Origin: Cryptomeria japonica
Lineage: Eukaryota; Streptophyta; Pinopsida; Cupressales; Cupressaceae
Assembly (NCBI RefSeq): GCF_030272615.1
Contig: NC_081412.1
Coordinates: 685,200,583 to 685,264,582, forward strand
Reading direction: 5' to 3'
DNA: 64,000 bases
Part shown: positions 22,560 to 31,529 of the stretch, piece after piece
Position numbering within the stretch: position 1 is the first letter of the stretch
Layout of the letters: the number at the start of each line of letters is the position of its first letter
The notes under the pieces: generated by a model
What the model was told of the DNA's origin: nothing
Database searches by the model: none
Seen by the model: only the letters and a program-made list of their open reading frames with translations
Translations under genes and position numbers: made by a program

Positions 22560-23471
22560 ATGTTGGTAGAGGAGACTATCAAGACAAACATTGGTATAGA
22601 AGAGGTTCCACACAACATATTCCTGGCTCAATCATTGACAGAGTCCGAAAGGTCAAAATTCATAAGCTTCTTCAAAGAACGACAAATCAACTTTGCATGG
22701 TCATACGCTGATATGCCTGGACTAGATCCGGATTTGGTAATGCATCATTTGACAGTCAAACCGGGGGCAAAGCCAGTGAAACAGAAATTAAGGAAAATGC
22801 ATCCACAAGTGGCATTACTAGTCAAAGCAGAGCTGGAGAAATTATTGGATGTCAGATTCATACGCCCAATTGATTATCCCGAATGGATCTCCAATTTAGT
22901 ACCTATCAGTAAACCAGATCGCAGCATCAGAATATGTACAGATTTCAGAGATATCAACAAAGCTTGTCCGAAAGACGACTTCCCATTACCAAATATTGAC
23001 TTGATCGTTGATCTTACAGCAGGTCACGAAATATTATCTTTAATGGATGGGTTTTCTGGTTATAATCAAATCAGGATTGCACTCGAGGATCAACACAAAG
23101 CATCATTCACTTGTCCGTGGGGAACTTTCTGTTGGAATGTCATGCCCTTTGGACTAAAAAATGCAGGTGCTACATATCAAAGAGCAATGACCACTATCTT
23201 TCATGATCTCATGCACATAACCATGGAAGATTATGTTGATGATCTCTTGGGTAAATCAATAGATAGAGATACACATTTGGACATACTTTCAGTCGTCTTT
23301 GATCAGTTGGAAAAATACAAGGTAAGATTAAACCCCAAGAAATGTGTCTTTGGAGTAACCTCCGGGAAGCTCCTAGGATTGATTGTGTCTAAAAGAGGAA
23401 TTGAAGCCGATCCAGCAAAAGTCAAGGCTATCTTGGACATGCCGCCACCCAAAAATATTAGTCAACTCTGA
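22540..23471 (+). pseudogene. T reverse transcriptase
   Basis: RNA-directed DNA polymerase. Visible in order: HHLTVKPGAKPVKQKLRKMH, FIRPIDYPEWISNLVPI, RICTDFRDINKACPKDDFPLP, SLMDGFSGYNQI, FCWNVMPFGLKNAGATYQRAM, and the catalytic YVDDLLG near 23233-23253, then FGVTSGKLLGLIVSKRGIE. The catalytic aspartates are present. The open frame ends at TGA (23469-23471), after which SLQGRLQSIRRLIAQL continues in the same frame. This is the position of a usual Arg, so CGA to TGA is the likely change. Confidence 0.92.
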
Positions 23472-23849
23472 TCCTTACAAGGGAGACTCCAATCTATACG
23501 AAGACTCATAGCACAACTTGCAGATAAGTGTAATCCTTTCCAGCACCTACTACACAAAAACATCAAGTTCAAATGGGATGATAACTGTCAACAAGCTTTT
23601 CAGACGCTCAAAGATTATCTTTTGAATCCGCCAGTTTTGATGCCACCAATTCCAGATCAGCCTTTGCTACTATACATATCAGCTACTCCAACAGCACTGG
23701 GGCCACTCCTAGCACAACAAATAGCTGACGGCAAGGAAAAAGTAGTATACTATATCAGTCGCACATTGGTGGGATATGAGCTAAACTACACAGCAATCGA
23801 GCATGCATGTCTCGCTGTGGTATTTTCTTCACAGAAATTATGACATTAT
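23472..23849 (+). pseudogene. T first RNase H (gypsy-type, degenerate)
   Basis: RNase H fused to RT as in all Ty3/gypsy elements: FQTLKDYLLNPPVL, LLLYISATPTALGPLLAQ (the first catalytic Asp position is not acidic), VVYYISRTLVGYELNYTAIEHACLAV. The usual loss of catalytic residues in this domain is a known Tat feature. A TGA at 23841-23843 (CGA to TGA likely, since HYMFTHKTKL follows) interrupts it. Confidence 0.85.
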
Positions 23850-24461
23850 ATGTTCACTCATAAGACTAAGTTGATTGCAAGAATTGATCCATTAAAATAT
23901 CTTCTCAACAAAGCTACACTTACTGGGCGACTGGCCAAGTGGGTAATGATCCTTAGTGAATTCGACATCGAGTATGTGGATAGAAAAGCAATAAAAGGAC
24001 AAGCAATCGCTGATCAATTAGCAGATGCTCCCATGATAGATGATGTTCCTCTAAATTCAGAATTTCCAGATGAATCCATTCTAACGATATCACATGCAAA
24101 GCCATGGCAACTGTACTTTGATGGCTCATACACACAACATGCGGCAGGAGATGGTATTCTCTTTATAACTCCTCAAGGCGATTCTATACCAAAATCCTAC
24201 CGCTTATCATTTCCTTGCACTAACAATATAGCAGAATATGAGGCATTAACAACTGGATTACGAATCGCAATTCAGTGGAAAATCCAAGAACTTCATGTTT
24301 TTGGGGATTCTCAACTTGTCATCCGTCAAGCAACTGATGATTACCAAACAAAAGATGAAAAATTAATGCCTTACAAGCAACTGGTAGATGATTTGAAACA
24401 ACACTTCACAAAGATAGATTTTGAGTAGATACCAAGAGAGCAGAGTCGTGCTGCAGATGCC
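23850..24461 (+). pseudogene. T second RNase H (archaeal-type)
   Basis: The open stretch 23850-24428 ends the connection (LKYLLNKATLTGRLAKW). It then carries a second RNase H with WQLYFDGSY (Asp), NNIAEYEAL (Glu) and ELHVFGDSQLVIRQ (Asp), the three acidic residues of an active enzyme. A second RNase H in this place defines the Tat lineage. TAG at 24426-24428 interrupts the frame just before IPREQSRAADAMA (CAG to TAG likely). Confidence 0.9.
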
Positions 24462-25277
24462 ATGGCTACAATTGCTTCGCTAATTGACCTGCCTCAAAAT
24501 GAAACTTGCTATGAGTTCCTGGTAGACAACCTGTTGGTTCCTTCATATGAGATCACTCATACTGAAATGATATGCGTTGTTGGTCCCGAATCCCAGTTAT
24601 ATGGTTCCATATTCACATATCTTTGTGACAATATCTTACCTCTTGATCTATCAAACAACCAATGTCGCACTTTCATTCACCAATCCTCTCGATATGTCAT
24701 TCTAGCTGATATCCTATACCGACGAGGTCTAGATGGCAGTCTTCTTAGATGTTTAGAAAGCGACGAAGCTCAGATTGCGTTACGTGAAGTGCATGAAGGG
24801 ATATGTGGTCCGCATGCTAGTGGTCCTACCTTGGCCAAGAAACTCATCGGGACTGGATATTACTGGCCCAATATGGAAAAAGACTCATATCAGTTCATCA
24901 AGAAATGTAAGCAATGTCAAATTCATGGAAACCTCATACATGCACCAGCACAAGAACTACAACCACTTGCATCTCCTTGGCCCTTTTGTCAGTGGGGACT
25001 CGATCTCATAGGCAAGATTCACCCTCCCTCTTCCAATGGCCATAAATTAATTATCACAGCCACAGAGTATTTCACAAAGTGGATTGAAGCTGTGCCTCTC
25101 ACACAAGTCACTGGGAAACAAATTGCTACTTTCATCCTTAACTATATCATTTGCCGATATGGTATTCCTAAGTCCATTATTACGGATAACGGGCGTCCCT
25201 TCAAAAATCAGGATGTTCGTGAACTCTGTGACCGCTTCCATATTTCCCATCATTTCTCCACACCATATTACCCCTAG
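24462..25277 (+). pseudogene. T integrase, zinc-binding and catalytic core
   Basis: Inserts the cDNA into the genome. HHCC zinc module: HEGICGPHASGPT and CKQCQIHG. The DDE core has WGLDLIGKI (first Asp), KSIITDNGRPF (second Asp) and, beyond an in-frame TAG at 25275, GNGQAEASN (Glu). The stop replaces the usual Gln of YYPQGNGQAE, so CAG to TAG. A frameshift follows at about 25310. Confidence 0.92.
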
Positions 25278-25299
25278 GGTAATGGCCAAGCTGAGGCGT

Positions 25300-25851
25300 C
25301 TAATAAAACAATTCTAAATCCTCAAAAAGATAGTCGACGACGCTGGCCGTAACTGGCATATCCAACTCAATCCTGCACTGTGGGCCTACCGCACAAGTGT
25401 CCGCACACCTACAGGAGCTACACCTTACTCACTTGTCTACGACGCTGAAGCCATCTTGCCTATTGAGGTCGAGTTACCTTCTTTACGGGTCTCTTTGCAA
25501 CACATCATCAATGATGAAGATTACAGGGTCTCTCGCTTACAAGAATTAGAACTGCTGGATGAACGGAGACAAACTGCTTTTAATCATCTCAAGGCTTACC
25601 AACAACGAATGAGTCGCAGCGACAATCACAAAGTCAAGCCTCACACATTTGAAGTAGGTGACTTAGTTCTCAGAGAAAATCCCAAGAATCAGCAAGACAA
25701 AGAGAAGAAGGGTAAGTTTGAACCAAACTGGCTTGGTCCTTACATCGTTACAGCAGCCTATGGATCTGGGGCATATCAGCTCTCAACTACAGAAGGTGAA
25801 CCTTTGGAGGATCCTATCAACAGCATGCACCTTCGCCGGTTCTATACATAG
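25300..25851 (+). pseudogene. T integrase C-terminal part
   Basis: It resumes in another frame: ILKKIVDDAGRNWH, LNPALWAYRTSVRTPTGATP, then the open stretch 25456-25851 with VELPSLRVSL, EVGDLVLRENPKNQQDKEKK, FEPNWLGPYIV and a terminal LRRFYT. That order is the usual end of Ty3 integrase with the GPY/F-type module. The TAG at 25849-25851 ends pol. Confidence 0.9.
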
Positions 25852-25861
25852 CTCTTCGGAA

Positions 25862-26015
25862 TATCCTAATTTCAAAAATACAAAAAAATCAAAAAAATTC
25901 AAAAATACAAAAAAATTATAAAAACAAAAAAGTCGTTACTTGGTGAAAACCTGGCAAACAGGCGCCTTGTGACACAAAAAAAAAAAAAAAAAATTTAAAA
26001 AATCAAAAAAGTAAA
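25862..26015 (+). repeat. A-rich tract directly after T pol
   Basis: Repeats of aaaaatcaaaaaaattcaaa type with a run of about 18 A near 25976-25993. It looks like slippage-prone sequence or a relic of a poly(A) insertion. Confidence 0.8.
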
Positions 26016-26105
26016 GAGAAATAATTTCGTCCAACGGTGAAAACCACTTCGGTGGCGCCCTGGGCAAGTACCATGGTGAAAACTGGGTCACCAGCGCCAT
26101 GCGTA
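25936..26105 (+). repeat. Three GGTGAAAAC...GCGCC units with small hairpins
   Basis: Units start at about 25939, 26036 and 26072: ggtgaaaacctgg with caggcgcc; ggtgaaaaccacttcggtgg with cgcc; ggtgaaaactgggtcacc with agcgcc. Two can fold: CCAC-TTCG-GTGG (an extra-stable tetraloop type) and TGGTGA-loop-TCACCA. Confidence 0.7.
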
Positions 26106-27562
26106 GAGACATTGCTCCTCCCTCCTTCAGGATTCACTTTCATCCTTTCACTTTGCACACACTCACGACCAATTCACTCACAATAAACTTACTCATTTCC
26201 ATCATGGCTTGTTATTGATCTACCCAAGATTGGTTAGCCATTCATAATAAACCCCCCTTTTTCGCTTCCTTTCCATCCATAATAAATCAGATCTTATCTG
26301 TGGCTAAGGCAATTCCTACATCTAGTGATGGGTGTGGAACTGAGAACACCACATGTTTTGAGGAGTACAGTTTTTTCCAGCTTTCTTCAGTCTATTCGCG
26401 CACAATCCGCAATAAAGCAACATTTGCATCGCAGATCCGCAATAAAGTTTCGTCTTCTCCGCAATAAAGTATCAGTTTCATGGATTCAGTCAGTTTCGGA
26501 TGAGACAGTAGCAACAATGGGCTTCAACAAATCAAATCTTTCAACTGACTCAGACAACCTATGGTTCAGTGTTAATCTATCCTTTTTTGTGAAAGTAAAC
26601 ATTGTGACCACAATCAAATAAGACTTATACAAGTGACAAGAGACACTAAACTTGAGGACTACAGTGGATGTTGGTGTCGAGTCTTGGTTTTCTTTTGATT
26701 TTATCTTTTGGTGACATGTCTTTTAGCTTTTCCAGGATGTCTCTGACTAGAGATTCTATCTCCAGGATGTCTTTGACTAGAAAGGTGAGGATGGGGTATC
26801 GTCACCTATTTGCATTTGCTATCTGTGGATTGTCTTTTAGTAATGCTATGACTTGTCCAAGGATATGAGGACACTGTGAGTCTAGTATGAACTGGGGCAT
26901 TCCTTATTTGTGACTGTCTTATCTCCATGCAAATGGGTACAATGACTTTCTGGGTCGAACATATGCCTCGATTGTCATAACCTACTTGCCATAATAAAGC
27001 TCAATGATGATAACACACAAGAAGCTCTTTCACGTTCATATCTTCTATCTTTCATCCCCCTTTCTTGATTGACTTCCATCGTCCTTCTTGAGTCCGCATA
27101 GCTTGCTATCATATGACTGAGTATAATGACACACCAAAAACATTTGCATTTCATGTAGTTTGCACCTACATTACCACATATAAGCATTTCATACATACAT
27201 GTAAATATCACAATTGCATCACATCCTACACACAACACCTGTTAGCACCATTTACATTTGCATTATCATATTCATCTGCATTACATACATTCACATTTGC
27301 ATCATGCATCACATATAAAACATAAAAGAACAAAAATATTGCATTACATATTTGCATCCATATCATAAGCATCACATAAGAACATCTCATCACATAGGTA
27401 CACATGCATATAGCTGCCACAAAAATGAATCATCTCTCATATATAATCAAATGTGTCATGATACAATGATGTCAAAAAAATTCATATGGCTACAAAATCA
27501 CCCGCAGGTGTCTACAAAACAAAACAATGGTACAAATACTGATACAAGGGAGCCCTCTATGG
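26106..27562. other. T spacer between integrase and antisense gene, non-coding
   Basis: No supported gene on either strand. It holds three copies of ccgcaataaag (about 26408-26468), a duplicated tccaggatgtctytgactaga (about 26732 and 26760), and a stretch at 27170-27430 rich in tttgcat and catcac. The plus-strand frames 26325-26621 and 27352-27618 have no recognised features. Confidence 0.6.
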
Positions 27563-29548
27563 CTATGATGAACTCCCTCCCTCGGAGCTGCCTGGCCTCG
27601 ATGGAGTTTGAGCTCTAGATGGACCCGCTCCAGGATCACCCTACCTGTCTGGTGGTGGTGGAGGACCCATGACCCCACCACTCGATGCCTGTCTCCTCCG
27701 GCTCCCTCTCATAGCTATCACTGTCCGTGATGGTCTATGGAAGCTCCTCGCCCGCTGATCTGCTATCACGGCACCATAATACAGGTCCCTCCAGTAGGCG
27801 ATCTCCTCTCCAGCTCACAGGACATATGCGTAGCCTGCTCCTGCATCCTCCGTCGCCTGCCTCCCTGCCCTCAGTGCTGTCTCAGCCTCAATGTAGCGCT
27901 AAATTGCCTGGTCCCTCTCCCGCTCAGTATCCCTGAGCCTGGTCCTAAGTCGGTCCCTCTCCCTCTCCAGATCCTGGATCTCATCTGCCTAGCCCTGGCA
28001 AATCTCCCTGAGCTCAATCAGCTCATCCTCCTCTGGATCCCCACCCTCTGCCTCTGCCTGTGGCTCTCCCTCTGTGGGTGCCTGCCCCTGTACCTGCCCC
28101 GGTGCATGTCCCTGTACCTATGCTGGTGCCTGAATGGGTACCTGTCTCTGTACATGCCTAGGTATCTGCACCTGTCTCTGTCCTTGTGCCTGTACTGGCA
28201 CCTATCCCTATCTCTATCCCTGTGATGCTGGTACCTGCAGGGGCAATCCATCGCGACCCCTCACCACTTGGGCCTGTCCCTCCTGTCCACCCTCCCTCCG
28301 AGGTGCCACTCTCCTCTCCCCAACTACTCCCCTCCGCCTCCGTCGGCCTCGGCCTCCATCACCCCCACCATTATCATCATCATCTCCTCCTACCTCTCCC
28401 TCCAGTAGCTCTCCTGGATCTATCAGTCGTGGGAACGGATGCTCTACCCAATATGCGGAGTACTTTGCATCCATACCTGCATCCTCAATCTCTGGCCACA
28501 TATCCCAGGGTAGGGGCACCATCTCTGCCAGCTGTGTAACTGCCTGATCATATGACAACAATGGCCCGAACTACGCCTGATCCCTCACTGTACGGGCATA
28601 CATACCTAAGCCTTGTGGCATCCTCTAGATCCTGCCATACTGTCTGCATACTCTGTCTACCAGCTGTCTCTCCAATATATAGGGCGTCCGCCCAATCAGA
28701 TACCTGCTCCGAAAGGTGAAAGGCAGCTCCACTGCATCATCCTCCCACTCCTCACATCCAAGGTACGGCCTCCAGATGACTACGTCAATGTCATCTATCA
28801 CTCGCCTCCAATGCTCTAACCTGCCAATTCGAGGCTGCGAAGTGATCGTGTCATACAGATGCACAAAACTCCGTCCATGACCCCTGCCTCTGAAATGTAT
28901 CGGTTGTGTGATAGGTAGATGCTCGTATGCCCACACCTGCAATAGTGTCACTCCACAACCCAGTCCCACTGATCCATGGTAGATAAACTGGTACAGCTCA
29001 TAATACATGTGTGCCAATACACATGGACCCCATGCATATCTGGTGTGCTGAGTCACCAATATCTCCAGTGCTCCTCCCTAGCCCACAGCCAACCCCCGTG
29101 TCGCCCTGTCTGGACATAGGAACCCACTGATGGCTCCTCCAATCATAGCTGGCAAAGCTAACCCTATCGCGGTCATGGTGTCCCATGCCACATGCCCTGC
29201 TCTCATCTCTGGCCCGGGATCCTGAAACACCCATCTCAAAGCCTCTCTGTCTCCGTTGCGATCGTATGGAATCAACTCTCCATCGATCGGTATATGTAGG
29301 ATCCTGTAAACATCCTCGAGGGTCACTATCATCTCCCCCATCGGCAAATGGAAAGTGCATGTCTCTGAATGCCATCTCTCGGCCAGCGCAGTCAGCAAAC
29401 CCATGTTTGCCCGAAACTCAGGCACATACAGCACGTGTCTCAATCCCATCTCCTCAATGGCAGCTCTATCCTGAAATGACAACTCCGGTCGCAATCTCTG
29501 TGTGGACGGGAATCTCTCCCATGACTCTAGCATAGGCAAATACTCCTG
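27563..29548 (-). pseudogene. Antisense plant mobile domain (PMD) protein gene inside element T
   Basis: One frame of about 660 codons runs on the minus strand, broken only by stops. The N-terminal half (29548 to about 28570) is a plant mobile domain: YLPMLESWERFPSTQ, LRHVLYVPEFRANMGLLTAL, RWHSETCTFHLPMGEMIVTL, YRILHIPIDGELIPY, GFLCPDRATRGLAVG, then ILVTQHTRYAWGPCVLAHMY. An acidic and Arg-rich linker follows (EVGGDDDDNGGGDGGRGRRR), then a Gln/Pro/Val-rich repeat, a coiled coil (EIQDLERERDRLRTRLRDTE) and a Pro-rich tail ending in GSSS at 27566. In-frame stops lie at 29078, 28625, 28571, 28214, 28208, 28202, 28118, 27989, 27899 and 27641 (all TAG) and 27815 (TGA), followed by the true TAG at 27563. 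PMD genes carried antisense are known in plant gypsy elements. The function is unknown. Confidence 0.85.
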
Positions 29549-29584
29549 CGGTCAAACAAAATCAATCATGTCAATCATTGTGGC

Positions 29585-29950
29585 ATTCACTGTTCATCAC
29601 AAAATGCTACTCGCTATCTAAATGCATATGGTTCTCTATCCTAGTGATACTCACCGTTCATCACAAGTGTTGCTGATTATCCTAGTAGTACTCCCTGTTC
29701 ATCACAAAGTACTACGTGTGTGACATTCCCTGTTCATCACAAAGTGTTACTCACATTTGCACCCCCTGTTCATCACAAAGTGTAGCTCATACTTTGGGTA
29801 CTCCCTGTTCATCACAAAGTACTCTATCTTGGTGCTCACTGTTCATCACAAAGTGCCTTGATCTATCCTAGTCTTCCTAGAGGACCTGCTTGAGTGTATC
29901 CTCTCAGCAGCTTATCCAATCGACAGCGTATGTTCATCACAGAACTGCCG
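29585..29950. repeat. Eight-copy CTGTTCATCACAAAGTG repeat
   Basis: TGTTCATCAC (or CGTTCATCAC) recurs near 29591, 29655, 29696, 29731, 29767, 29805, 29838 and 29931, mostly followed by AAAGTG or AAAGTAC, with unrelated spacers of 20-80 bp. It lies directly upstream of the antisense PMD gene (in the antisense direction). Confidence 0.85.
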
Positions 29951-29984
29951 ATTTGACCTAGAAGACCAAAACCTTGCATTTTTC

Positions 29985-30245
29985 AGACATAAACGCGTTT
30001 TAAACTCACAAACGCGCCTATAGACTGCACAAGCGCGCCTACACAACGCAAACGCATCTGTTTGACATAAACGTGCCTAAACTATTCACAAACGTGACTT
30101 TGGCACACAAACACCCCTTCAGGACGTAGATGCGCCCGCATCAAGCACAAACGTGGTTCCAAACGCATACGTGCCTGGCATCGACATAGACTCGCCTGTC
30201 GGACACAGATGCGCCTGGCACCGATGCAAACGCGGTTGCACATTT
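29985..30245 (-). repeat. Antisense copy of the T leader word array (CGCATCTGTGT / CGCGTTTGTG)
   Basis: About thirteen copies on the plus strand of acaaacgcgcc, acagatgcgcc, acaaacgtg and similar. In complement these are ggcgcatctgtgt and cgcgtttgtg, the same word family as at 16205-16490 and 17685-17845 but inverted. They lie 440-700 bp upstream of the antisense PMD start. Confidence 0.75.
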
Positions 30246-30745
30246 TTGCACTTTTTTTGTGCCCTATTCCTAAGCGCATTTATTGCTAACTAGCATGCAT
30301 TAATGACAAAATTGAATGCGTCAAAGTACGAGGAGGTTTGGTGGTACTTATCGGCTCTCCTGCCTCTACTGGTCTCTGAAATCGGCGAACGCGGTCGAAA
30401 TTGTGTACGAAAGCCATCGCTACTGACTGCTGCTGCTCTTTTCTCGCTCTGCACTGTGATCTCGTGAAGGTGTAGATGACAATGAGAATGTCTTTTGCCC
30501 GTGGTCTATCTTATAGCCTACCCTAGCCTTGGCCTTCATTTCCCGGGTCAGTCTTCTTCAGCCTGTGACTTTGTCACTTTATCCGGTCAATCCATTCTAG
30601 CCTTTCTTTCTTATCGAGAGATTGTCTGCAATCTTTTCAGACATTTTCATCCAATCTCTCGAGGGGGCATATCATTCCCATTCTGGGGCAACTCTGTATC
30701 AGTTCATCTTATCTTCTTTGAAACAACGCGACAAGCCGCATTGTC
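30246..30745. other. T 3' untranslated stretch, nothing recognised
   Basis: The 100-codon plus-strand frame at 30495-30797 runs into the LTR and shows no domain. The stretch may hold the promoter of the antisense gene, but I see no motif that proves it. Confidence 0.5.
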
Positions 30746-30761
30746 TCAAAGAGGGGCAAAA
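30746..30761 (+). other. Polypurine tract of element T
   Basis: tcaaagaggggcaaaa directly before the 3' LTR start TGTAGACACC at 30762. Confidence 0.85.
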
Positions 30762-31529
30762 TGTAGACACCTAAAATTGTCATGTCTAATTAAATAAATA
30801 TTTTATTTATTTAATTATTTAAGCCTAATTCTTCTATTAATTAAATAAATCTTTATTTATTTAATTAATTCATTTATCCTCTTCTAGCCTTATTTCTCAT
30901 TTAAATAAATACATTTATTTATTTAAATTATCCTTTCCTAAATTAAATAAATATTTTTATTTATTTAATTATCCTATTCCTCTATTAATTAAATAAATCT
31001 TTATTTATTTAATTAATTCATTAGCTTTTTCTACACATGACACATGTCATTCATCTCTTAATTCCTACACTACCTACCCCTTTCATTATTTTATTATTTC
31101 TTTTACCTACCCTCTAATCTTAGCCGACCTCTCTTTTTACACCTCTCAATCTTATCCCTCCATTTCATATTGTGTCTTCTATTTAAGAAGATGCCTCCTT
31201 CATTGTCAAACCCTAATGACTAATCTTGAAGACTTTGCTACACTACGATCCTACTTACAACCACATTCCGTTCTTTGTTGAGCTCTTGTGCATATAAAAT
31301 CTGAGAGCAAATATATCAAGCAAGATCAATGGAGATAGGAAGAATGGAGATCAAAATCCCATTGGACATGTGATGGTATAATCTTTGTGATTTTATGTGA
31401 TTTGCATTGTCTTAGGTAATCTTCATATGTTATGGTGGATCTTTGTTGATTGTTGGGCTAGGGTTTTGTGGTTGGATTCATTTAGCCTTTCAATATTGTT
31501 ATTATTGTTATCCATTTTCACCATATACA
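30762..31529 (+). mobile_element. 3' LTR of element T
   Basis: 768 bp, the same length as the 5' LTR. I count eight single-base differences (near equivalent positions 58, 126, 150, 480, 487, 520, 555 and 608 of the LTR). The right target copy CAATC follows at 31530-31534. Confidence 0.95.

Larger units (their letters stand above)
15343..31529 (+). mobile_element. Element T: complete-structure Tat-lineage Ty3/gypsy retrotransposon with antisense PMD gene
   Basis: A 16,187-bp element with two 768-bp LTRs that differ at only 8 positions by my count (about 1 percent), and with perfect target duplication CAATC. It has a primer site at 16114, a polypurine tract at 30746-30761, and the coding order gag, protease with G-patch, RT, two RNase H domains, integrase. 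The second, archaeal-type RNase H places it in the Tat lineage. Every coding region is broken, so this copy cannot be autonomous although its LTRs are young. Confidence 0.95.

Noticed and set aside
27727-28547. Plus-strand frames rich in Pro, Leu, Ser and Cys (up to 162 codons)
   Set aside because: They are the complement of the Gln-, Arg- and Gly-rich part of the antisense PMD frame, which has clear domain motifs.
28998-29375. 125-codon minus-strand frame with MAFRDMHFPFADGG
   Set aside because: It overlaps the PMD frame in a different phase and has no domain. It is a shadow.
15343-31529. Interpretation of T as an endogenous pararetrovirus
   Set aside because: LTRs, a polypurine tract, target duplication and integrase are present, and movement-protein motifs are absent, so it is an LTR retrotransposon.
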